64,000 nt of DNA from Gammaproteobacteria bacterium (GTDB taxonomy: Bacteria; Pseudomonadota; Gammaproteobacteria; HK1). Each line of letters starts with the position of its first letter. The first letter of the stretch is position 1. Positions 43,838 through 53,231 of the stretch are shown piece by piece. The notes beneath the pieces are model-generated. The model did not search any database. It was not told where the DNA came from and was given only the letters and a program-made list of their open reading frames with translations. The stretch covers positions 83,272 through 147,271 of the forward strand of contig JAJEAD010000020.1 in assembly GCA_022824305.1 (NCBI GenBank). Direction: 5' to 3'. Position numbers and translations under genes: made by a program.

Positions 43838-44818
43838 CTACCCCAGCGGGAAGTGGCAGCGCACGCTGTGGCCGGGCTCGAGCTCGCTCGCGCCGGGCGC
43901 CTCCTCGCGGCAGCGCGCCTGCGCGTAGGGGCAGCGGGTGTGGAACTCGCAGCCCTGCGGGCGGCTCTCGAGGCTCGGCACCTCGCCTTCGATGGAGACG
44001 GTGGTGCGGCGCCGGTCCGGGTCGGGCTGCGGAATGCCGTCGAGCAGGGCCTTGGTGTAGGGGTGAGCGGGCCGCGCGAAGATCCGTTCCGAGCTGCCCT
44101 GCTCCACGAAGCGGCCGAGGTACATGATCGCGAGGCGATCGCTCACGTGGCGCACCACCGGCAGGTTGTGGGTGATGATGAGGTAGGCGAGGCCGAGGCG
44201 CTCCTGGAGCTCGGCCATGAGGTTCAGGATCTCGCCCTGCACGGATACGTCGAGGCCCGCGGTCGGCTCGTCCGCGATGATGAGGCGGGGCTCGAGGGCG
44301 AGCGCGCGGGCCACCCCGACCCGCCGCGCCTGCCCGCCCGAGAGCTCGTGCGGGTAGCGCCCGAAGAACTCCGGTCCGAGCCCGACGAGACCGAGCAGCT
44401 CCCCCGCCCGCGCGTCCGGATCATCGAGCTTCACCTCGTGGATGTGGAAGGGCTCGATGATGAGCGAGCGCACCGTGAGGCGGGGGCTCAGGCTCGCCAC
44501 CGGATCCTGGAACATCATTCCGATCTCGCGCCGGTGGGGCTTGTAGGCGCTCTCGGGGAGACCGGTCAGCTCCTGGCCCTGAAATCGGATCGAGCCCGAA
44601 TGGGTGTCGGAGAGCCCGATGACCGCGCGCCCGAGGGTGGTCTTGCCCGCCCCGCTCTCTCCCACGAGGCCGTAGGTCTGCGAGGAGTCGAGGGTGAGGG
44701 ACACGTCCAGCACCGCGTCCAGCCAGGGGTCGCGCACCCCGGTCAGCAGCGCGCGCACCAGCCCCATGCGCCGGTAGCGCACCCGCAGGTGCTCAATTTC
44801 GAGCAGCCGGTCCGACAT
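43838..44818 (-). CDS. Oligopeptide/dipeptide ABC ATPase (DppF/OppF-like)
   Basis: 326 residues. Walker A GESGAGKTT, Q-loop MMFQDPVASLSPR, signature LSGGQARR, Walker B LIIADEPTAGLD. The C-terminal oligo_HPY region (SIEGEVPSLESRPQGCEFHTRCPYAQARC) carries the Cys cluster that holds an Fe-S centre in some members. The end HFPLG and the SIEGEVPS segment also occur as fragments at 35622 and 34714. ATG 44818 is preferred over GTG 44839; it overlaps the DppD-like gene by 26 bases. Last gene of a complete five-gene importer. Confidence 0.92.
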   Translation of the reverse strand: MSDRLLEIEHLRVRYRRMGLVRALLTGVRDPWLDAVLDVSLTLDSSQTYGLVGESGAGKTTLGRAVIGLSDTHSGSIRFQGQELTGLPESAYKPHRREIGMMFQDPVASLSPRLTVRSLIIEPFHIHEVKLDDPDARAGELLGLVGLGPEFFGRYPHELSGGQARRVGVARALALEPRLIIADEPTAGLDVSVQGEILNLMAELQERLGLAYLIITHNLPVVRHVSDRLAIMYLGRFVEQGSSERIFARPAHPYTKALLDGIPQPDPDRRRTTVSIEGEVPSLESRPQGCEFHTRCPYAQARCREEAPGASELEPGHSVRCHFPLG

Positions 44819-45779
44819 CCAGGAGGTGGCAGCTTGCACGGTGGGTGGGCCCGAGCGTGTGCTCGCGCGGCGGGCTGCCGGCGCAGCGTTCGAGCGCGGC
44901 AGGGCAACGTTCGACGAAGACGCAGCCCCGGGGCGGCTCGTGCAGGTCCGGCAGGTCGCCCGGGATGGTGGGAAGGCGGGCGGTGCGCTCGAGCACCCGG
45001 GCGGGGTCGCAATCCAGCAGAGCGCGGGTGTAGGGATGGCTCGGGCGGTGGAAGATGTCGTGGCAGGTGCCCTTCTCCACCACCTCCCCCGCGTACATCA
45101 CGACCACCTCGTCGCAGAGCTCGGCGACCAGGCCCAGGTTGTGGGACACGAAGAGGACCGAGGCGACGAGCTCCGCCTGGAGCTCGCGCAGGAGGTGAAT
45201 GATCTGCCCCTCCATCGTCACGTCGAGCGCGGTGGTGGGCTCGTCCGCGATGAGCAGGGCCGGATGCATCATGAGCGCCATCGCGATCGAGAGGCGCTGG
45301 CGCATGCCCCCGCTCAGCTCGTGGGGGAAGCTGTCGATTCGGGTCTCGGGATCGGGGATGCCCACGCGGCGCAGCATCGCGATCGCTGCATCGCGCTTCT
45401 GCCTCTTGTTCAGGTTCCGACGGCGGTACTGGATGTCCACCATCTGCCGCCCGATGGAGATCACCGGGTTCTGCGCGGTCATCGGATCCTGGAACACCAT
45501 CGTGATGCGCTCGCCGCGAACCTCGCGCAGCTCCGGCTCCGAGAGTCCGAGGAGGTTGCGGCCTTCGAACATGACCTCTCCGCCCTCGATGTCGGCATTG
45601 TTCGCGAGCAGGCCCATCGCGGCGGAAATCACCGTGGTCTTCCCGCACCCGCTCTCGCCCACCACGCCCACCACCTTGTTCCGGGGCACGCTGAAGCTCA
45701 CGCCGCGCACCGCGTGCACCGGGCCGTAGTCAGTAGAAAAAGCGATGCTCAGGTTGCGGATGGCGAGGACGTCGTCCAT
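44793..45779 (-). CDS. Oligopeptide/dipeptide ABC ATPase (DppD/OppD-like)
   Basis: 328 residues from ATG 45779 (the frame is open upstream into the permease gene). Walker A GESGCGKTT, Q-loop MVFQDPMTAQNP, signature LSGGMRQR, Walker B LLIADEPTTALD. The C-terminal oligo_HPY segment PGDLPDLHEPPRGCVFVERCPAALERC has the usual Cys pair. It pairs with the DppF-like subunit to energise the DppBC channel. The gene starts 21 bases after the DppC-like permease. Confidence 0.92.
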   Translation of the reverse strand: MDDVLAIRNLSIAFSTDYGPVHAVRGVSFSVPRNKVVGVVGESGCGKTTVISAAMGLLANNADIEGGEVMFEGRNLLGLSEPELREVRGERITMVFQDPMTAQNPVISIGRQMVDIQYRRRNLNKRQKRDAAIAMLRRVGIPDPETRIDSFPHELSGGMRQRLSIAMALMMHPALLIADEPTTALDVTMEGQIIHLLRELQAELVASVLFVSHNLGLVAELCDEVVVMYAGEVVEKGTCHDIFHRPSHPYTRALLDCDPARVLERTARLPTIPGDLPDLHEPPRGCVFVERCPAALERCAGSPPREHTLGPTHRASCHLLDVGPAARN

Positions 45780-45799
45780 GGTTCGGCTCACCGGGGGCC

Positions 45800-46726
45800 T
45801 CACGTGGACCGGCGCAGGCGCGGGTCGAAGATGTCGCGTAGCGCCTCGCCGAGAAAGGTGAACCCCAGGGTGGTCAGGATGAGCGGCAGGCCCCCCGCGA
45901 TCACCGGCCACGGCGTCTCACGGATGATCTGCCGGCCGTCGGCGAGGATGCTCCCCCAGCTCGGGGTGGGCGGGCGCACCCCGAGGCCGAGAAAGCTCAG
46001 GCCCGCCTCGATGGTCACCACCACCGGCACGTTCATCGCGGCGAGGATGAGAAGCGGTCCGATCGCGTTCGGCATCACGTGGCGTCCGAGCACGCGGATC
46101 GGGCCGGCCCCGAGCGCCCGCTCGGCGAGGATGAACTCGGTGCCGCGCAACGCGAGGGTCTGGGTGCGCGCGATGCGCCCGTAGCTCGGGATCGAGGTGA
46201 TGATGATCACCGCGATCACCATGTGCAGGCTGGGGCCGGTCAGGGTAATGATGGCGAGCGCGAGCATGATGGCGGGAAAGGAGTTGATGGTGTCGAACAC
46301 CAGCAGCAGCGCGTTGTCCATCCAGCGCGGCCCGTAGCCCGCGAGCATCCCGAGCACCAGCCCCGCGAAAAGCCCGATCGAAACCGCGATCGCCGCCACC
46401 TGCAGCGCGACCCGGCCTCCGTAGAGGACCCGGGTCAGGGTGTCGCGGCCGAGCTGGTCGGTGCCGAGGAGGAAGGTGGCCGAGGGACCCTCGAAGCGGT
46501 GCTTGACGTTGATCTTGGAGGGGCTGTGCGAGGTCAGCCAGGGCGCGAAGGCCGCGCTCGCGAAAAACACAAGCACCAGCACCAGACCGGTCAGGCCCAG
46601 CGGATCGCCGAGAAGGCGGCGCGAGCGCGCGAAGCGGCGCTTGCGGCGCGGTGCCGGCGTGCCGGCGGCGGCCGGTGCCGTCGCGTCAGAGGCTCTTGCG
46701 GACACGAGGGTCGAGGCTCGCGGCAA
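45800..46726 (-). CDS. Oligopeptide/dipeptide ABC permease (DppC-like)
   Basis: 308 residues (a GTG at 46705 is an alternative start; both overlap the DppB-like gene). An Ala/Arg-rich N-terminal cytoplasmic segment is followed by the OppC_N helix GLTGLVLVLVFFASAAFAPWL, then GTDQLGRDTLTRVLYGGRVAL. The EAA loop includes ERALGAGPIRVLGRHVMPNAIGP, and the C-terminus reads LSFLGLGVRPPTPSWGSIL. These are standard DppC features. Six membrane helices expected. Confidence 0.92.
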   Translation of the reverse strand: MPRASTLVSARASDATAPAAAGTPAPRRKRRFARSRRLLGDPLGLTGLVLVLVFFASAAFAPWLTSHSPSKINVKHRFEGPSATFLLGTDQLGRDTLTRVLYGGRVALQVAAIAVSIGLFAGLVLGMLAGYGPRWMDNALLLVFDTINSFPAIMLALAIITLTGPSLHMVIAVIIITSIPSYGRIARTQTLALRGTEFILAERALGAGPIRVLGRHVMPNAIGPLLILAAMNVPVVVTIEAGLSFLGLGVRPPTPSWGSILADGRQIIRETPWPVIAGGLPLILTTLGFTFLGEALRDIFDPRLRRST

Positions 46727-47630
46727 CGAGGTCCGCGATCAGCACGGTGAGCACGTAGAGCACGGCGGTGAGCAGCACCGCCCCCTGCACCACGGGGAAA
46801 TTGCGGGTCACCACCATGTCCACGATGAGCTTCCCGACTCCCGGCCGCGCGAAGATGATCTCCGCGAACACCGCGCCCGAGAGCAGGTTGCCCATCCCCA
46901 CCCCGAGCAGGGTGACGGTGGGAAGGATCGCGACCTTGAGGGCATAGCGGTAGACGAGCATCGCCGGCGGCAGGCCGAAGGCGCGGGCGGCGCGGATGTG
47001 GTTCTCTCCCATCACCTCCAGCATCGAGGCGCGCACCAGGCGGGCGAGGTAGCCCACCCAGCCGAGCCCGATCGCGAAGGCGGGCAGCACCAGGTGCCAG
47101 GCCTGGTCCGCGAGGTTGCCGCGCTCGCCCGCGCCGATCACCGGGAACCAGCCGAGCATGATGGAGAAGAAGAGCAGCGCCCAGATCGAGACCACGAAGG
47201 AGGGTACCGCGATCGACCCCACCGAGATCACCCCGGTGAACTTGTCGAGGAAGCTGTTGCGCCGCACCGCCGAGAAGCAGCCGAGCGGGATACCGACGAG
47301 CGCGGCCCAGCCGAGCGCGGTGAGCGCGAGAATCACCGTGAAGCGCATCTGATCGAGCACGGTCAGGGTCACCGAGCGATCGGTGAACACGTCGCGCCCG
47401 AGATCGCCGTGGAGCGCATTCCACATGAAGCGCCCGTACTGCACGATGAAGGGATCGTTGAGTCCGAGCCGTTCCGCGTACTTGGCCTGGATCTCCGCCG
47501 TCGCCCGCGGCCCCAGCGCGATCGAGACCGGATCGCCGGGGATGATGTGAATGAGGCTGAAGAGCACCAGCATCGCGAAGAACACGATGACGACGGCGAG
47601 CCCGCCCCGCTTCAGCGCGTATATCAGCAT
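46686..47630 (-). CDS. Oligopeptide/dipeptide ABC permease (DppB-like)
   Basis: 314 residues. The N-terminal helix with LIHIIPGDPVSIALG (the DppB 'PGDP' loop), KYAERLGLNDPFIVQYGRFMWNALHGDLGRD, the EAA loop RAARAFGLPPAMLVYRYALKVAILP and a C-terminal DPRVRKSL are all standard. Six transmembrane segments expected. The gene follows the binding protein by about 190 bases and leads DppC/D/F. Confidence 0.92.
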   Translation of the reverse strand: MLIYALKRGGLAVVIVFFAMLVLFSLIHIIPGDPVSIALGPRATAEIQAKYAERLGLNDPFIVQYGRFMWNALHGDLGRDVFTDRSVTLTVLDQMRFTVILALTALGWAALVGIPLGCFSAVRRNSFLDKFTGVISVGSIAVPSFVVSIWALLFFSIMLGWFPVIGAGERGNLADQAWHLVLPAFAIGLGWVGYLARLVRASMLEVMGENHIRAARAFGLPPAMLVYRYALKVAILPTVTLLGVGMGNLLSGAVFAEIIFARPGVGKLIVDMVVTRNFPVVQGAVLLTAVLYVLTVLIADLVAASLDPRVRKSL

Positions 47631-47819
47631 GCGCGGGGTCTCACCCCGGAGGGCTGACGGGCTCGGGCGGCGTCACGGCAACGGACGCGAATCGGGGTCG
47701 CCCGATGGCGCGGGACTCCGCTCCCGATTCGGTGCGCCATGCCGGCCGGTGCGTGCGGCAAGCGTTCGGAGAGCCGGCGGCGCGGGCCGCGCCCGCGCCG
47801 CCGTGGCCTCCCGATGCCG

Positions 47820-49376
47820 CTACCCGACGCGGGACATCTGGGTGAAGTCGAACTGGCCGGAGGGGTCCAGGCCGGGGCTCAGCCAGTCCCGGTGCATGAA
47901 GAAGGGCGGCTCGTGCGTGAGCCACACGTAGGCGCCGGTGTCTTCCATGATCTCCCCCATGCGCAGGTAGATGCGGTTGCGCTCCTCGATGTCGGTCTCC
48001 GCGATGCCGCGCGCGTAGAGATCCTCGAACTCGTCGTCCGACCAGCGCTCCCAGTTCCACACGCCGACCTGGTCGCGCACGAACCACTGGAAGTGGTCGA
48101 AGGGGTCGGGCGAGCCGCCGTAGCGCATGATCCAGAGCTGGAGGTCCTTCCAGGCGTCGCCCTTGGACTCCTGGCCCAGGTTCCAGAAGGGACCGGAGTC
48201 GAGCGGCACCACCTCCACCGTGACGCCGACCTCGGCGAGGTTGGCCTGGATGATCTGGGCCGCGGTCATGCGGTCCTGAAGGTTCTGCGTCTGCAGGGTG
48301 AGGCTCAGGTTCGTAGCCCCCGCCGCCTGGAGAAGCTCGCTCGCCTTGGCCGGATCGTAGGAGTACTTGGACTCGTTGCGCTTGCCGATGAGCCCCGGCG
48401 GCACGATGCCGTAGGAGCGCGGCGCCACCCCGCCGTAGGCCGCCTCGAGGACCGTGTCGGCGTCGACGGCGTGCTGGATCGCCTTGCGCACCCGGATGTC
48501 GCTCAACTTCGGATGATCGGTATTCATCCCCATCCAGGTGTAGCGCAGGCCGCCCGTCGCCTTGATCACGGTGCCCTCGGGCGGGTTCGCGGTGTAGCGC
48601 ACCGCGGAGATCGGGGTGACCTCGGTCATGTCGACCTCGCCCGCCTCGTAGGCGAGCTCGGCGGAGTTTGAGTCCTCGATGTTGATGTAGTTGATGACGT
48701 CGAAGTACGGCTGCTCGAGCGGCCAGTCCGGATTGCGCTCGAAGACCATGGCCTCCCGGGGCCGCCACTCGCGGATCCGGTAGGGACCGCACTGGGCGGG
48801 CACGTCGGTGGTGTACTGGGTGATGCCCTTGGCCTCGAAGGCCGCCTTGCACACGATGGCGCTGGTCGATCGCGCGAGCGCGGTCAGCCAGATCGGGGCG
48901 AAGGGCCGGTTCATCACCAGGGTGCCGCGATACGCGTCGTGGATCTCGACGTGGTCGAGGGCGTCCCACTTGCCGCTCCACTCCGACTCCTTCATGCGTT
49001 CGTAGGAGAACTTCACGTCCGCGGTGGTGAACTCGCCGTAGCCGTCGCTCCACATGAGGCCCGACTTGAGCTCGAAGTCGATATGGGTGGGGTCGCGGTG
49101 CCCGATACTGTTCACGTAGGCTGCGGGCCTCCAGCTCCACTTGTCTCCGGCGGGCACCTCGGCGAGGCGCGGCAACACCGCAAACTGGGTGGTCACCTCG
49201 GCGCCGCCGATCATGTAGCCGGGATCGAGGATCTGGATGTCGCGGATGAGGCGGACGTTGAGCACCTTCTCGCCTTGCGCTCCGACGCTCATCGACCACA
49301 TGCCGCTCCCGAAGGCGGCGGAGAGCGCGGCCGCAGTGCCAAGAAACTCTCTTCTCTTCATGGACGGGCTGGACAT
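47820..49376 (-). CDS. Peptide-type ABC substrate-binding protein (SBP_bac_5), Tat signal
   Basis: 518 residues. A KRREFLGTAAALSAAFGSG signal with the RR pair suggests Tat export. Family-5 hallmarks are DIQILDPGYMIGG, FELKSGLMWSDGYGEFTTADVKFSYERM, CGPYRIREWRPREAMVFERNPDW and VRKAIQHAVDADTVLEAAYGG. It is the receptor of the DppBCDF-like importer that follows. The ligand could be peptides, opines, nickel chelates or glutathione-like compounds; the sequence does not decide. Confidence 0.92.
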   Translation of the reverse strand: MSSPSMKRREFLGTAAALSAAFGSGMWSMSVGAQGEKVLNVRLIRDIQILDPGYMIGGAEVTTQFAVLPRLAEVPAGDKWSWRPAAYVNSIGHRDPTHIDFELKSGLMWSDGYGEFTTADVKFSYERMKESEWSGKWDALDHVEIHDAYRGTLVMNRPFAPIWLTALARSTSAIVCKAAFEAKGITQYTTDVPAQCGPYRIREWRPREAMVFERNPDWPLEQPYFDVINYINIEDSNSAELAYEAGEVDMTEVTPISAVRYTANPPEGTVIKATGGLRYTWMGMNTDHPKLSDIRVRKAIQHAVDADTVLEAAYGGVAPRSYGIVPPGLIGKRNESKYSYDPAKASELLQAAGATNLSLTLQTQNLQDRMTAAQIIQANLAEVGVTVEVVPLDSGPFWNLGQESKGDAWKDLQLWIMRYGGSPDPFDHFQWFVRDQVGVWNWERWSDDEFEDLYARGIAETDIEERNRIYLRMGEIMEDTGAYVWLTHEPPFFMHRDWLSPGLDPSGQFDFTQMSRVG

Positions 49377-49671
49377 TGAATGCTCCTCTTGGATTGCGCA
49401 GACCGGAGAACGGCCGGATTCGAACCCGAATCTTCCGGCGCCCCGGCGCGGGCTTGCTCAGGTGATCGCGAGGCCGACTCTACCCCACCCCCATTGCGGG
49501 ATCCAAAACGCCCGCGAGTCGGCCGACGGGCTCCCGACCGCATGCGAATTCCGCTCCCGCGCCTTCACCTGCGGGCTCCGTCATTTCCTCGCCGAGCGGG
49601 AGTCGAGATCCGGGACACGCGCCTCCAGCCGCAATGATCCTGCGTCCTGCATCTCCCGCTCGGAAATCGCG

Positions 49672-51639
49672 TCAATTCACGCCAATCAGTCCCGCGCGCA
49701 GGCCCTCCAGCACCGCTTCCTCGGCCGTGCGCGGCGAGAGGCAGTCGCCGGCAATGCGGACGATGCCGGGGTAGTCGGCGAGCCCCTCCTCCAGCGATGT
49801 GTCCGAGATCGGCCCCTCCGCCAGCACGAGGGTGTCCACGCCGCAGAGGTCCACTTCGCGAGCGCTCAGCGTGTGCCGGAATCGGGCGACATCGTCTGCG
49901 AGCCCGCGGAGCACGAGATGCGGCAGCACCCGGACGCCGAGGGAGTGGAGCTCGCCGAGAGCGTGGCTGCGCACGCCGGCGGGCACGTTCTGTCCCGGCA
50001 CGTCCCCGATGACCGCGAGCCGTACCTCGTGCCCGGCCCGGGCGAGCTTCTCCGCCGCGCCGAGGGCGCTCCAGTCCAGGCGTCGATCCGCGACCACCAC
50101 ACGGCGGCCGGGCCCGGCTTCGTCGAGGGCCACCTGCCATGCCGTCGCCACGTCGCCGTCGAGCCCGGCGGAAACCGGGCGGTCGCGGGCGCCGGTGGCG
50201 ACGACGACGGCGTCGGGAGCGCGCTCGCGCACCAGCGCGGGGGTGAGCGGAGCGCCGGCAAGGATCTCCGCCCCGGCACGGCGCGCCTCGCCCGCGAGGT
50301 TCTCGGCCAGACGCCGGAACTCGGCGCGGCCGGGGAAAGAGGCCGCGACGAGGGCCTGCCCTCCCGGCCCGTCGCTCGCCTCGTAAAGCGTCACCGAGTG
50401 ACCGCACTCCGCGGCGACCGCGGCCGCCTTGAGCCCCGCGGGACCGCCACCGGCCACGAGCACCCGGAGCCGGCGGGCGGCGCGGGGCCGCGGAAGGAAG
50501 CTGCGCTCCCTTCCGCTCTCGGGGTACTGGATGCACGAGATGGGCGCGCCCTTGGCGCCGTGGCCGATGCAGGCCTGGTTGCAGGCGATGCACACCCGGA
50601 TGGTGTCGGCCCGGCCCTCGCGCGCCTTCGCCGCCAGCTCCGGATCGCAGATCTGCGCCCGGGTCATGCCGCAGAGATCGGCGGCGCCTTCCGCGAGCAC
50701 GCGCTCGGCGACCTCCGGGGCATTGATGCGGCCCGTCGCGATGACCGGCAGGTCCACCGCCGATCGGATCACCCGCGCGTAGGGGGCGATGTAGCCGGGC
50801 GGCACCGCCATCGGGGCGGTGACGTGCACCCCGCCGCGGAAGCTCGAGGTCGAGCCGAGGTTGATGCTGAGATAGTCGGCGAGCCCGGTCCGCTCCACCG
50901 CGCGGCACACCGAAAGCGCCTCGTCCGCGGTCAGTCCCACCTCGTCCATCTCGTCGGCGCACACCCGCACTCCGAGCGGCATGTCCTCGCCCAGCCGGCC
51001 GCGCACCGACTCCAGCACCTCGTGCAGGAAGCGGAAGCGCGCCGCTTGCGAGCCCCCGTACTCGTCGCCGCGCCGGTTGACGCGCGGATTGAGGAACTGG
51101 GAGACGAGGTGCCCGTGATGGGCCATCACCTCGATGCCCTGGAAGCCCGCCTCCCGCATGCGCGCCGCCGCCTCTCCGTATGCCTCGACCACCTCCCGGA
51201 CGAGCGCCCGCGGCATTGCGCGCGGCACGATCTGGTTGCGCTCGCAGGCGATCGCGGAAGGCGCGTAGGCGACCGCGACCGTCCCGTCTTCGCTCGAGCC
51301 CGCGATGTCGCCGCGCCCGGGATGGTAGAGCTGGCCGAAGGCCGCCGCCCCGTGGGCGCGGATGCGATCCACGACCCGGCGGTAGGGCTCGATGCACGCA
51401 TCGGTATGGGCGGCGGCGTAGCGCCCCGCCCCGATCGCGGTGTCGTGCACCGAGGCGGCCTCGCAGATGATGAGCCCCGCCCCGCCGCGGGCCCGCGCTT
51501 CGTGGTAGGCGCCGATCCGGTCGTTGGCAAGCCCGCCGCTCGCCATGTAGGTGCCGTGCGCGGTGGACACGATGCGGTTGCGCAGGGTGACCCCGCGCAG
51601 CGTGAGGGGAGAGAAGAGGAGAGGGAAGTGCCGGCTCAC
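49672..51639 (-). CDS. Fe-S flavoenzyme of the Old Yellow Enzyme/TMADH-2,4-dienoyl-CoA reductase type
   Basis: 655 residues: N-terminal FMN TIM barrel (FSPLTLRGVTLRNRIVSTAHG, QLYHPGRG, GIEVMAHHGHLVSQFLNPRVNRRGDEYGG), the 4Fe-4S motif C-x2-C-x3-C-x11-C (CIACNQACIG...SC) and a C-terminal dinucleotide-binding domain (LRVLVAGGGPAGLKAA). The family includes trimethylamine dehydrogenase, dimethylamine dehydrogenase, dienoyl-CoA reductase and N-methylproline (stachydrine) demethylases. GTG 51639 overlaps the TauD stop (GTGA), so the two are co-translated and probably act in one pathway, perhaps on an N-methylated compound (inference). Confidence 0.88.
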   Translation of the reverse strand: MSRHFPLLFSPLTLRGVTLRNRIVSTAHGTYMASGGLANDRIGAYHEARARGGAGLIICEAASVHDTAIGAGRYAAAHTDACIEPYRRVVDRIRAHGAAAFGQLYHPGRGDIAGSSEDGTVAVAYAPSAIACERNQIVPRAMPRALVREVVEAYGEAAARMREAGFQGIEVMAHHGHLVSQFLNPRVNRRGDEYGGSQAARFRFLHEVLESVRGRLGEDMPLGVRVCADEMDEVGLTADEALSVCRAVERTGLADYLSINLGSTSSFRGGVHVTAPMAVPPGYIAPYARVIRSAVDLPVIATGRINAPEVAERVLAEGAADLCGMTRAQICDPELAAKAREGRADTIRVCIACNQACIGHGAKGAPISCIQYPESGRERSFLPRPRAARRLRVLVAGGGPAGLKAAAVAAECGHSVTLYEASDGPGGQALVAASFPGRAEFRRLAENLAGEARRAGAEILAGAPLTPALVRERAPDAVVVATGARDRPVSAGLDGDVATAWQVALDEAGPGRRVVVADRRLDWSALGAAEKLARAGHEVRLAVIGDVPGQNVPAGVRSHALGELHSLGVRVLPHLVLRGLADDVARFRHTLSAREVDLCGVDTLVLAEGPISDTSLEEGLADYPGIVRIAGDCLSPRTAEEAVLEGLRAGLIGVN

Positions 51640-52547
51640 GGAGGAGCGTCGCGCCCCGGGGACACGCTGCGTCGCCACGCGCGCTCGCGGACCTTCGGCG
51701 CGCCCTTGATGCCGAGGCGCCACAGGAGCCGGGAGTCGTGCGCGCCGCTCGCGAACTCGCTGGGAAGGGCGGCATGGAGCGTCTGCAGGGTATCGACGAC
51801 CAGGACATCCCCGACCTCGTGCCGGTGCCGCCGCACGTAGCCCGGGCGAAGCGCGTGCGCCTTGAGCGCGTCGAGCAGGTTGCTCGCCTCTTCGTCGTCC
51901 ATGCCCTCGACTCCGCAGGCGAAGCCGGTCACCGCGTAGAGGGACCTCGCGCGGGTGACGGGATGCGGGGGCGCGAGGTAGTGGCGCACCGCCGGCAGCC
52001 GGGCCCGCTGCTCCTCGGTGCGGATCGGTATCGCCCTCTCCTCGCCGTCTCCGCCCCGCGCCGCTTCGTAGGCATGGCGGACGACGAGCGAGCCGATGCG
52101 GGACCGGGTGTCGTCGTCGAGGTCCTCGTAGGCGGCGCGCATGTCGGCGAGCAGCGTCTCGCCGCCGACCTCGGGCATCGCGAGCGCGTAGAGCACGATC
52201 ATGGTCGCCGGCTCGGCCTCGTAGGACTGGTCGGTGTGCCAGAAGGCGGCGCCGTTCCTCACCGCCGCGTCCCGGTCCTTCTCGTTCACGTTGCCGATGG
52301 GCTCGATCTCGGGGAAGCCGGGCATGCGCAGGTGGTCCAGGGCATGGGCCACCGGCCGCCCGAGGCATCGCCCGAAGTCGAGGTACTGCGCCTCGTTGAG
52401 ACGCTGATTCCTGATGACCACGAAGCGGTGCGCGTAGAGGGTGTCGAGGATCTCCCCCATCACCGCGTCGGACACGCCGCTTGCGAGATCCAGGCCGTGG
52501 ATCTCCGCACCGAAGCCCGAAGGGTCGATGGGTCTCGTATCAAGCAT
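51636..52547 (-). CDS. TauD/TfdA-family Fe(II)/2-oxoglutarate dioxygenase
   Basis: 303 residues. FGAEIHGLDL at the start, the HxD metal motif in AAFWHTDQSYEAEPA, MPEVGGETLLADMRAAYEDL, and the distal His in VVDTLQTLHAALP followed by a 2-oxoglutarate Arg (SRLLWRLGI) make up the full TauD set. Family members hydroxylate next to sulfonate, ether or amine carbons, releasing sulfite or aldehyde. It is coupled to the Fe-S flavoenzyme downstream. It follows the DUF3047 gene on the same strand. Confidence 0.92.
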   Translation of the reverse strand: MLDTRPIDPSGFGAEIHGLDLASGVSDAVMGEILDTLYAHRFVVIRNQRLNEAQYLDFGRCLGRPVAHALDHLRMPGFPEIEPIGNVNEKDRDAAVRNGAAFWHTDQSYEAEPATMIVLYALAMPEVGGETLLADMRAAYEDLDDDTRSRIGSLVVRHAYEAARGGDGEERAIPIRTEEQRARLPAVRHYLAPPHPVTRARSLYAVTGFACGVEGMDDEEASNLLDALKAHALRPGYVRRHRHEVGDVLVVDTLQTLHAALPSEFASGAHDSRLLWRLGIKGAPKVRERAWRRSVSPGRDAPP

Positions 52548-52586
52548 GGAGATGCGCTCCTCTCCGCCCGATCCGGCCGCGAGCCG

Positions 52587-53231
52587 TCACTCGCTCCGGA
52601 AAGTGATGTCGCCGTAGTAGGCGAGCGCGGCGCCACCGCTGTTGTCGGTGTCGCTCATGACCGCGACCGCATCGACGTAGCGGACCTCCTTTCCGAACAG
52701 GGCCCGGAAATCGGCGCGCACGTTGCGGCGCTCGGTCACCCACCGGCCCGTGCGCGCGTCGCCGGACTGCAGCGCGATGTGCCGCGCGTTCCCGGTGTAG
52801 GCGTTCGGCCAGGTCTCTCCCGCCGCGCGCGTGCTCGCCCAGACGTAGTTGACGGCACGGGTACGCCAGAAGAACACCGGATCCGAGCGGATGACGTAGA
52901 CCCGGGCGGGGTAGTCGTCGCCCTCCCGGGTGCGCTCGTCGATGTCTCCGAGCGTCCCCTCGACCCGCCAGGTCCACTCGAGGATCGGCGTCTTATTCAG
53001 GTCGATCCTCTGCTCGTGGAAGAGGCCGGAGGCGCTCCCCCGGCTGGTCGCGCGGAGCACCGCCCGCCCCTCGATGCTGACCCGCTCGTACGTGGTCTTC
53101 CCGCTGAAGACCTTCTCCTCCCAGGCGCTCACGTCCCCGTCGCGCAGCACCGCGACGTCGGCGGCCGCGGCGCTCGCCAGGGCGCAGAGAAGAAGCGACA
53201 GACCCGCCCCCAGGAACCCGCGCGTGATCAT
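52587..53231 (-). CDS. DUF3047 family exported protein
   Basis: 214 residues from ATG 53231 with a Sec signal (FLGAGLSLLLCALASAAAAD). DUF3047 features are ILEWTWRVEGTLGDID, DDYPARVYVIRSDPVFFWRTRAVNYVWAS, WPNAYTGNARHIALQSGD, RNVRADFRALFGKEV and VDAVAVMSDTDNSGG...YYGDI. The fold resembles a carbohydrate-binding jelly roll; function unknown. The frame extends upstream to 53285 without signal-like sequence. It lies 39 bases before the TauD-like gene. Confidence 0.85.
   Translation of the reverse strand: MITRGFLGAGLSLLLCALASAAAADVAVLRDGDVSAWEEKVFSGKTTYERVSIEGRAVLRATSRGSASGLFHEQRIDLNKTPILEWTWRVEGTLGDIDERTREGDDYPARVYVIRSDPVFFWRTRAVNYVWASTRAAGETWPNAYTGNARHIALQSGDARTGRWVTERRNVRADFRALFGKEVRYVDAVAVMSDTDNSGGAALAYYGDITFRSE

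Noticed and set aside
49400..49470. tRNA-like T-arm (GGATTCGAACCCGAATC read on the plus strand)
   Set aside because: The short hairpin resembles a TTCGAAT loop, but the stem does not pair properly and no anticodon arm, acceptor or CCA region can be folded around it.
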